DNA of 64,000 nt. It comes from Mytilisepta virgata (Eukaryota; Mollusca; Bivalvia; Mytilida; Mytilidae). The notes beneath the pieces were generated by a model, which did not search any database, was not told the origin of the DNA, and saw nothing but the letters and a program-made list of their open reading frames with translations. Location of the stretch: positions 12,604,001 to 12,668,000 of the forward strand of contig CM051508.1 of assembly GCA_028015205.1 (NCBI GenBank). Reading direction: 5' to 3'. The translations under genes were made by a program, and so were the position numbers. Below, in pieces: positions 56,858 through 64,000 of the stretch (positions are counted from its first letter, which is position 1; each line of letters starts with the position of its first letter).

Positions 56858-59800
56858 GTATGTATCTAATTTACGGAGAAATTTGGAATCTCAGTTTAAA
56901 TATGCATGACACGTTAACATCGTCAAAATTATACTTAAATCTTCCCAGCAAAAAAATAAAAATTAACCTATATTGCAACAAATGCACACACAACCAGATT
57001 TTAAAAATACACAGCTATACTAAACAAGAGTGGACACACTAAATGTCTCGCCTGAGTACGCACATGGACACTGACTAAAGATTATCTAATACCCAACATT
57101 GCAAGTCAAAGGAAAATACACTGAAAGAAATATAGTAATGGTCAGGAAACATTTGTCTGAAAAATCTCATGCATGTCATTCCAGCCTACAACTGTGCCCA
57201 AGGTCAGCTGACAGGTCTCAGACTGGTATGTATCCACCAAAAACTATCTATCGACCAAAATGGGGGGTCTACATACATTTATAACATTTGATGAAAATGG
57301 GCTTATTTGTCCAAATGTGATGAGGTTCACTAAGCCTGAAGTCGTGGTCAAGGTTAGGTGTCAGACTGGCGACACCTACTTGCCTAGAAGTTTCTACAGA
57401 TCACATAAGTGGATATAGGTATTATAGCTAGAGAGAAATGGACTTAATCATAAAAATGTGACTCACGTATGAAATTCAGATGAAGGTCTCATTCAGCCAT
57501 GTTTACCCACCAAGGACTATCTATAGACCAATTATGGTTGGCCTGTGTATTGCAGTTGCTGAGAAATGGACATTATCCCAAAACTTGAAACAAGTCACTC
57601 AAGCACGAAATTGTTGTGAAGGTCAAAAGGCAGGAGTCATACCAACATGTACCTACTAAGAACTATCTATTGACGAAATATGGTGGGTCTAGATAATACA
57701 GTTGCTGAGAAATGGACTTCATCACGAAATTGTGACACAGGTTACTCAACCATGAAATTGAGGTTAAGGCCAAAAGTCAGGTGTTAGACTGACATGTACC
57801 CACCAAGAACTATCTATTGGCCAAATATGGTGGTTCTAGGTATTAAAGTTGCTGAAAAATGGACTTAAACACGAAAATGTAAGAAAGTCACTCAAGCATG
57901 AAATTGAGGCCAAGGTCCAGAAACAAGTGTCAGACAGGCATGTTCCCACTAAGAACTATCTATTGACCGGATATGGTGGGCTTAGGTATTATAGTTGCTA
58001 AGAAGTGGACTTAACCACGAAAATGTGACAAAGTCACTCAAGCATAAAATTGGGGTCAAGGTTCTAAGCCAAGTGTCAGACTGTCATGTACCCACTAGGA
58101 ACTATCTATAGACCAAATATGGTTGGCCTAGGTATTACAGCTGCTAAGAAATGGATTTAACCACAAAACTTGGACGAAGATTTTAAATTTATGTTTATGA
58201 AGTCAGTGAAAACAAGGTCAAGGTCAGGGTCACAAGACAAGTATACTGTGGCAAACTTTATACGATAAGGTATCTGTGGACCAAAAATCTGAATTGTAGG
58301 TGTTATGTGTGTAAAGTTATTAAAGTTTTTAAAAAGTTTACACCGCCACCACCGGAAAGTAATACCTATATCTCGCCATCGCGACATTTCGTCGCAGGCG
58401 AGACAAAAATTATACTGTATATTTAAAAATCAAGTCTTAAAATCAGGTGTGTATTTTTCTGGGCGAAGTTAAGGCGAAAATAAATCCATATGCCTGTTCC
58501 CTTTTCTAGGAGTCTTTGCCTTTTTACACAATTCCTGGTAAGCTTATAATATATACACTCACTCAAAAATATATGATTTCGAAAATTAAGCATTAACTAA
58601 TTTTATAGCTTATTTAGAAATTTAGCTTTGTATTTATATATATTTACAACATTATTTTAATAGGCATGATGCATAAAACAATTAACATTTTTGTCTTTTT
58701 TAAGCCAATGGAAGAATGCATTCTAAATTTTCGTTAGTTCATAATTTGGTTTTCACGTTTTAACATTCAGTAAACCCGTCAGTTTTTTTAGTGAAAATGA
58801 CAGAATTAATAGATAAACTATAACCCCATTGATAAAAAACACCAATACGCTTTATCTAATACATCAACAAACCAACATTGCAGTCAAATTTTACGGAACA
58901 GCTTATTTCTTTGAGAATGTGATTTTTGTGACAAAAATCCAGATTAAAAACCGATTAATGATTTGCTATATTGATTGCATATGACAACCAATCCATTACA
59001 ATGAATAAAACTTCTTACATTGAATTTAATTGTATATCACAAAAGAAAATCACAAAATACTTTAAATTTCATGAGTAAATTGGCTAGTCTTGGATTATTC
59101 CCCCTGGACCAATCACAAACATCTTGGGGCATTACTACAAAAACATAGAAACATTTTTTCTTACTTAAATATATAAATGTGCTTATCAATTTAAAAACCT
59201 ACTTCGATGTGTTGAAATATAATTGCAACTCAGATTAATTTTATGACAATGTTATTTTGTTACGTAGACGAGATTCGATTAAGCTAGGTTCACACTGCCA
59301 ATCTGATTAACTCGATCAAGCCCGATCAAGACAGATTAAGCGATCGGGAGACTGGTCTGACTCGTTCAACAGGAATGTCCGAGGTTGTCGATCGAGAAGC
59401 CAAGCACTCGAGAAGAGATCGGGTATTCGTCGAGTAGCGGTCGAATTGATCGGGAAAGGATCGTGTAGAGATCAAGTTAGTCGGGATACAAATATATTAC
59501 CGATCAGTACTCGATCATCTCGACCTTTATTCGAGCAATGCCCGATCGCCTCCTGATCACTGCGACTACTATTATATTTGATTCCCAGACCAACTAGACC
59601 AATACCCGATCTCTGCTCGACCACACTAGATCATTTCTCGATCTCTACCCGACCATACACGAGTACATACGACCGCTACAAGATGGTATAAGAGGGGGTG
59701 CAGATCTGATAAACACTTGATCACAGTAGATCACAGAAACTCTGAATAAAATCATATATCTAAATATCTACATGGAGATAGAGCAATTGCAAATGTGGGT

Positions 59801-62800
59801 ACACAAGGCGGTTAGAGCTCCAGAGTTTATCAGATCTGCACATCTTTTTATAGCATCTTGCATCTTGGTCATGTGTAATCGTGCATGGCCGAGCAGAGAT
59901 CGAGAAATTATCGAGTGTGGTCTAGTTACTCCGTTATTCATGTCAGAGTGAAAGAAGAATGAATGTTTGGAGTGTGTGTGAAGAATGAGAGATTAATACA
60001 GTTGGAAATTATTGTTGATTTATACCCTAGCTGGCTCATAATTGAAAGAAATTTTAAAAAAATATATTTGTATTTCAGGGTTTCAAAGAGTCAACACCTT
60101 TCTATTTTTATTTTTATTTTTTACATGCTCGTGATCAAGACCATATCGGTCCAAACGTTGGGTATTTTTAACTGTTGTTTGATTGTTGTTTTTTTTACGA
60201 TTTATGTTTGGTTTTGTCCGACTTGTGTATTTTATACATTTTAGTCGTTTTACGTCCATTTTGATAGCTCGTCATTTCCGTTTAATTTTCTTTTTATCTT
60301 TTGTCACATGAGCTGTTTCGCAACATATTTAGTTTTTTTGTATTAAATATTGATATAACAAGAAATAGGATGTGAATAAAAAAGTCGGTTCTGTTGAACT
60401 TTTTGGCAGGATTTTTACTCTAATTTATAGAACCAATCGGGTAGAGTTGGCCTTTTAATTTCCAAAAGGCCAATCAATTTCATCAGTTTGTGTATGTTCA
60501 GGGAGACTCCCGTTATATATTATCATAATAATTGTATTCAGTAGGAGCAATGATATCATATAGAGAATAGTACACGGCAAAATCCGAATCGCATGCCGTA
60601 TCATCCCAAGATTTCAATATCAGCACGAGGGCCTCTGTCCCGAGAGATGGTTTTGATCGAGGGTGATACGGCATATGATACGGTTTTGACATATTTTATA
60701 CGCTTTATCATATATTTGAACAGATCTGTCTGGTCACGTGACCAATATCATTTTAAGGGTATAATAAAGGGGTGATGATATCGATATCATCACGGTAGAA
60801 AATACAGCTGACAATGTTCTTTCAGTATCGTATATGCAATTTTCCTTTATTTAGTACAAAGCATAAGTAGGATGTTCAACTAACGTCAGGCGGAACTGTT
60901 TTTCCGGAAGTTATTTAAAAAGTGGGTTAAAAATTATTTATCATCTATGTATAGACGATTTGGGTACCAGATATAATGTTTAAAATCGATGTTTCCGCCC
61001 AGCACTGCACCTAGCGTTAACTGAAGATCCTATGAATAGGTCATTAATATCATAAAACTTAGAGGACATATAACAGTCAACAAAATCGAATACCTGACAC
61101 CCCTAATGAAATTGAAAGTTCCGAAGTTATTCAACCCATATAAGCTCCGACCGATCTGGTGAGAAATATTGGGTAATATATATTTAAAATAAAAATATTC
61201 TGACCTGAGCTAATTTGTTAGAATCAAGTGGTCTTCTGTAAATTCATGTACATGTATCATAGGTTTGTTTGTTTAGTTGGGGTTTTACGCTGTTTTCAGT
61301 ACATTTGGCTATTTCGCGGCGGCTAGTTTTTATTGGTGGAGGAAGCCGGAGTACCCGGGGAGAATCACCGACCTTCGGTAGGAAAATTGGCAATCCTTGT
61401 CAATTAAGATCGGAGTCGAACACACCCCGCCACAGATGAGATTCGAACTCACAACCTCAGCGTTGACAGGCTAGTGATCATAAGTAGTCATGCTTTCTGG
61501 AGTAGAAGCATTTTCTTAAATTGGCGGGGAACCAAGATGATCATTTCTTCTGTAGCTGGTACTAATGTTTTGGTGTTGATATTGAAATGTACAGTTAAAT
61601 TGATTTATTTTGGTATACTATGACAATTCTGTTTTCAGTTACCCCGCTCACAGATAAGCTTACCTTGATTTTGTCAAACTGTTTACTGAGTCGAAAAACA
61701 AGTTTGCTTATTAAGTTCTTAAAAAAAACTATTAGGCAAAAATCAGAACAATTTAAAACTTTATCAAAGATTTTGCTCATGTCCAGAAGAACGGAGTTAA
61801 ATTTGTTTTTATTTGAACCTTTTTATCTTTTTCTTTGACATTTTTTATATTTTCCTAAATTTTTAGGTCAGGCAACTCTTTCACTGACACTATGAAAACG
61901 TACGCCATTGGAACATTTGTGGAAGAATGAATGTTTGGAGTGTGTGTGATGAATTACTGTAATGTACTGATTGATAAATAATTATTTGTAATTATTTTAT
62001 TTGATGAACAATATGTATTTCAAATTGCAGGGGGACCAATATTTGAAAAGACAGGTGATTTATCTGGCAACGTAGGAGTAATACACACAAATGATCGAGG
62101 ATCTAATCTAGGAGGCTACGTCCATGTTGATTTGAATGATCGAAATTTAATTAATGGTAAGTTACTTTTTTCTTACAATATGCTGTTGAAACTACATTAT
62201 CCAGTTGGAAAAAAGTGTGTTTCCAGCTGTCTACGTTTATGGACAAGTCAGTATAGTCAATATCTACATTCTCTTCAAGCAGTTTACCAATTTGAACGGA
62301 AGTTATTTTAACTTTTTGTAAGTTTTTATAACGTTAAGGATGATCGCTGGTCTAATAGGAAATAAATAGGATTTGAAATAGGTGTTTTAGTTTGAGAGAA
62401 CATATGAAGAGTAAACAAATAAGCAAGACAAAAATATAGGTTCGTGTGCTCATTTTATAGCTATAAGGCCTTGAAAATTTGCAGGAAATGGGTTTTCTCT
62501 GGATTTTTCATTGTCTTTGCATTGATAACTTCAGTCTCTCAAAGATTTATGAAAAAATAAAAAGGATTTCATAAAATTTTGTCAAATACCATTTTAAGGT
62601 ATAAATGATTGAATTATAAAAGAAAAAGTGGGGGTTCATGGGCAAAAAATTTCATGTTTAAGAAATTGACAAAACCCAAGGATTCCGAAAATCTGACAAA
62701 AAGACCAAAGCATGACCAGCGAGCATCCTTAACTGCGAAGTGCACCTTTAAATGTAACTTTCGATGTGATGGATGTGATTTAGATATTTACTCAATCATA

Positions 62801-62942
62801 AAAGAAAGAAAGTTTTATAATTATTTTAAAGGAGGTGGTGTACGAGGCAGATATGAAGGCAATGATTATCATGTAGGAGGTGATGTTAACGTTCGTAATC
62901 CTACCGGCGGGCAGCCCTCTTATGGTAAGGCAGAACCATAGT
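56791..62942 (+). CDS. Small secreted glycine-rich peptide gene (attacin/gloverin-like pattern)
   Basis: Exons 56791-56857, 62031-62156 and 62833-62942 join with phase-1 junctions to give about 100 residues. The N-terminus is a textbook signal peptide (MSTLRVVCLFVILCVQGSFC). The mature part begins GDWGPIFEKTGDLSGNVGVI and continues with alternating polar/hydrophobic residues rich in Gly, Asn and Asp (NDRGSNLGGYVHVDLNDRN; GGGVRGRYEGNDYHVGGDVN), ending SYGKAEP. No cysteine remains after the signal region. Insect attacins, gloverins and related Gly-rich antimicrobial peptides share this look, so a role in antibacterial defence is a reasonable inference, not a demonstration. The first coding intron (5.2 kb) holds a repeat array, a GATC-rich island and a SINE; the second holds a MITE. 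Confidence 0.65.
57046..58405. mobile_element. CTCGCCTG-ended element, long copy (~1.36 kb)
   Basis: Same ends as 42056-42543 (TGTCTCGCCTG, CAGGCGAGACA). The interior has about five to six units of roughly 147 bp marked by AACTATCTAT(T/A)GACC near 57246, 57512, 57660, 57808, 57953 and 58100. In the first coding intron of the secreted-peptide gene. Confidence 0.7.
59290..59945. repeat. GATC/CGATC-rich island, transposon-like
   Basis: About 20 GATC sites in roughly 600 bp, 18 of them within 59314-59740, with many CTCGATC/GATCGGG variants on both strands. Contains an inverted pair GTGCAGATCTGATAAAC (about 59699) and GTTTATCAGATCTGCAC (about 59825). Ends GGTTCACACTG on the left and CAGAGTGAA on the right suggest short terminal inverted repeats. 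No coding frame. Confidence 0.55.
60592..60793. repeat. Hairpin region with 22-bp perfect palindrome
   Basis: GCCGTATCATCCC (60596) pairs with GGGTGATACGGC (about 60661). At 60732-60743 is GGTCACGTGACC. At 60772-60793 is a perfect 22-bp palindrome centred on ATCGAT. Confidence 0.6.
61262..61490 (-). mobile_element. SINE, second copy, 5'-truncated
   Basis: Reverse complement of the SINE at 34998-35263: tail TTTAGTTGGGGTTTTACGCT, core GGAGGAAGCCGGAGTACCCG, B box AGATGAGATTCGAACTCACA. The first part of the tRNA head is missing. Inside the first coding intron of the secreted-peptide gene. Confidence 0.8.
62031..62156 (+). CDS. Secreted-peptide gene: central exon
   Basis: 126 nt, phase 1 to 1, acceptor AAATTGCAG|G, donor AATG|GTAAGT. 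It encodes GPIFEKTGDLSGNVGVIHTN and then DRGSNLGGYVHVDLNDRNLIN. Clearly protein-like in an otherwise AT-rich stretch. Confidence 0.72.
62334..62732. mobile_element. TTAA-flanked MITE, copy 2 (399 bp, inverted)
   Basis: Starts TTAAGGATGATCGCTGGTC and ends GACCAGCGAGCATCCTTAA; reverse-complement match to 3027-3425 along its length. It fills more than half of the last intron of the secreted-peptide gene. The 110-codon frame overlapping its right end is an artefact. Confidence 0.75.
62833..62942 (+). CDS. Secreted-peptide gene: last exon seen
   Basis: Acceptor TTTTAAAG|G, phase 1, encoding GGVRGRYEGNDYHVGGDVNV and RNPTGGQPSYGKAEP to TAG at 62940-62942. The repeated GG-x-V pattern continues from the previous exon. 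A donor-like TATG|GTAAGG lies six codons before the stop, so the gene could instead continue to a further exon, beyond those recognised here. No AATAAA was found shortly downstream. Confidence 0.65.
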
Positions 62943-63310
62943 CCGAAAAATTAGCAACAAAAACCAAAAAAAAAAGCTAAGAAGAAAAAGAAAAATGCAA
63001 TTTAATGTAATGTAAAAGGAATATTTTAGGATAGTTGAACAAAAATGTAGGGCAATTCAAGTTAAGCGTATCCACCCCTTCTCAAAATGTGGGGCGGCTG
63101 GAAGGAATTTACTTCTTTATTTTTCTCCATGATTGTGCTCGGAAATTCATGATGGGGCAAGTTCGGAATAGGGGAACTATATATATATGCCAAATATTGT
63201 TTTTGTATCATAAAATTGAATACATTCCGAGATTCTATGATATTCCAACCAAAATGGATCAAAATTGGCGTCATATAGCTCTAACCTTCGTTGGTTCTAT
63301 TTCATTTAGA
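62943..63310. other. Downstream of the secreted-peptide gene
   Basis: Possible 3' UTR and flank. No canonical AATAAA within 150 bp of the stop. The overlapping 110- and 70-codon frames on the two strands are not supported. Confidence 0.5.
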
Positions 63311-63319
63311 GTGCATATC

Positions 63320-63659
63320 TGGCAAGCCGTTTTACTATTTATTCTAACTTCAAGATATCTCATATAATATATAAGATATCTTATATAATCCAGTTTTTAT
63401 AAGATATCTTATAAACTTTAGAAGATATCTTATATACTTTATAAGATATCTTATAAACTTTATAAGATATCTTATATACTTTATAAGATATCTCATATAG
63501 TTTATAAGATATCTTATAAAGAAAATTATACGAGATATCTTATAAATTATATGAGATATCTTATAAACTATATAAGATATCTTATAAACTATATGAGATA
63601 TCTTATATATTATATGAGATATCTTGAAGTTAGAATAAATAGTAAAACGGCTTGCCATA
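63320..63659. mobile_element. 340-bp foldback element with 9-bp target duplication
   Basis: Perfect inverted arms of about 62 bp start TGGCAAGCCGTTTTACTATT. The middle is an array of palindromic units; 13 AGATATCT cores in all. Direct repeats GTGCATATC flank it at 63311-63319 and 63660-63668, a length typical of Mutator-like elements. The open frame through the array on the minus strand is a by-product. Confidence 0.8.
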
Positions 63660-63816
63660 GTGCATATCACGGATAGTACCGTAGTCGGTGTAGAAAAAGA
63701 CGCTTAATTAAGAAGTTTAATATACCGGTTTATTATACCTCTAATCAGAAACTAGGAATTTGATTGGTTGTTGACCAAACTTTAAAATCGGCAAATGACT
63801 CCGAAAACGCCCACTT

Positions 63817-63940
63817 GAACAGAAATGACCTCGCGTGCGTTATATAATGACTCAATCTGGACAAGAAACTGACCTCGCGTGCGATATAATGACTGCAACT
63901 GGAAAAGAAACTGACCTCGCCTTAGGTATCTGATATATAA
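63817..63940. repeat. ~42-bp tandem repeat, 3 degenerate copies
   Basis: Units share AGAAA(C)TGACCTCGCGTGCG followed by ATATAATGACT; the third copy is diverged. An (AAT)n run follows at 63953-63972. Confidence 0.7.
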
Positions 63941-64000
63941 TTATCGATAACGAATAATAATAATAATAATAAGCTTTATTTACCATATAAATGTATCTAA

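Larger units (their letters stand above)
58406..62030 (+). other. Large first coding intron of the secreted-peptide gene (distal part)
   Basis: Contains the GATC island, hairpins at 60592-60793 and the truncated SINE. A 33-bp stretch (GAATGAATGTTTGGAGTGTG ...) occurs at about 59957 and again at about 61924. AT-rich frames at 59963-60244 and 61620-61838 have no splice support. Confidence 0.6.

Noticed and set aside
58515..58543. Possible extra exon of the secreted-peptide gene (acceptor TTTTCTAG, donor CCTG|GTAAGC).
   Set aside because: Joining it to the signal-peptide exon at phase 1 makes an immediate stop (T|GA). Skipping it gives a clean open frame.
60593..60775. 60-codon plus-strand frame.
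   Set aside because: Lies entirely in the hairpin region; palindromic DNA rather than a gene.
62609..62941. 110-codon plus-strand frame covering the last exon of the secreted-peptide gene.
   Set aside because: Its first part translates the MITE at 62334-62732; only the part from 62833 is supported as coding.
63350..63670. 106-codon minus-strand frame of repeating IRYLIKY-type residues.
   Set aside because: Product of translating the AGATATCT palindrome array in the foldback element; no composition or splice evidence for a protein.
1..64000. CRISPR arrays, bacterial operons, phage or provirus genes.
   Set aside because: Spliced exons, AT-rich introns, SINE/LINE/MITE repeats and absence of compact gene order show this is animal nuclear DNA; tandem repeats found have no spacer structure.

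Overview
The window is eukaryotic, AT-rich, intron-rich and repeat-rich DNA. A tRNA-headed SINE with a conserved tail, several inverted-repeat families, and the recurring motif GGGAGATAACT (and its complement) suggest a mollusc, most likely a bivalve, perhaps a mytilid. That is inferred from repeat character only. No bacterial, viral or CRISPR features were seen.

Minus strand, about 134 to 55138: one very large gene that I recognise as a homologue of vertebrate KIAA2012. I traced 20 exons (about 1,700 codons) by matching splice sites and reading phase. The first exon starts at 55138, and the 3' end lies beyond the left edge of the window. The N-terminal exons carry the family hallmarks LSLLSRG, FEPxDY, PKTFxTRKGALLLxSE and SAKRYL. 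The middle of the protein is serine- and charge-rich low-complexity sequence. From the 18-nt microexon onward, eleven consecutive exons are symmetric (phase 1-1). A 1,500-nt exon (8973-10472) dominates the middle.

Plus strand, nested in a 7.4-kb intron of that gene (12294-14262): a small three-exon gene with a SAM-like segment followed by a Tudor-like module, interrupted by an in-frame TAA. Plus strand, right side (about 56.2 to 62.94 kb): a small gene for a secreted, glycine-rich peptide with a clear signal peptide. It is divergent from the KIAA2012-like gene, and its beta-strand-like, Gly/Asn-rich pattern recalls attacin/gloverin-type antimicrobial peptides. It is the most interesting candidate for an undescribed gene here.

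Most remaining sequence is introns and interspersed repeats: two 399-bp TTAA-flanked MITEs in opposite orientation, a 742-bp TTAA-flanked element, a 2.5-kb element with roughly 90-bp terminal inverted repeats and internal arrays, two CTCGCCTG-ended elements built of about 147-bp units, a SINE with a perfect 11-bp target duplication plus a second truncated copy, a broken LINE, several large palindromes, a GATC-dense island, and a 340-bp foldback element with a 9-bp target duplication and 13 AGATATCT cores. All exon limits are hand-made splice predictions. No transcript evidence was available.
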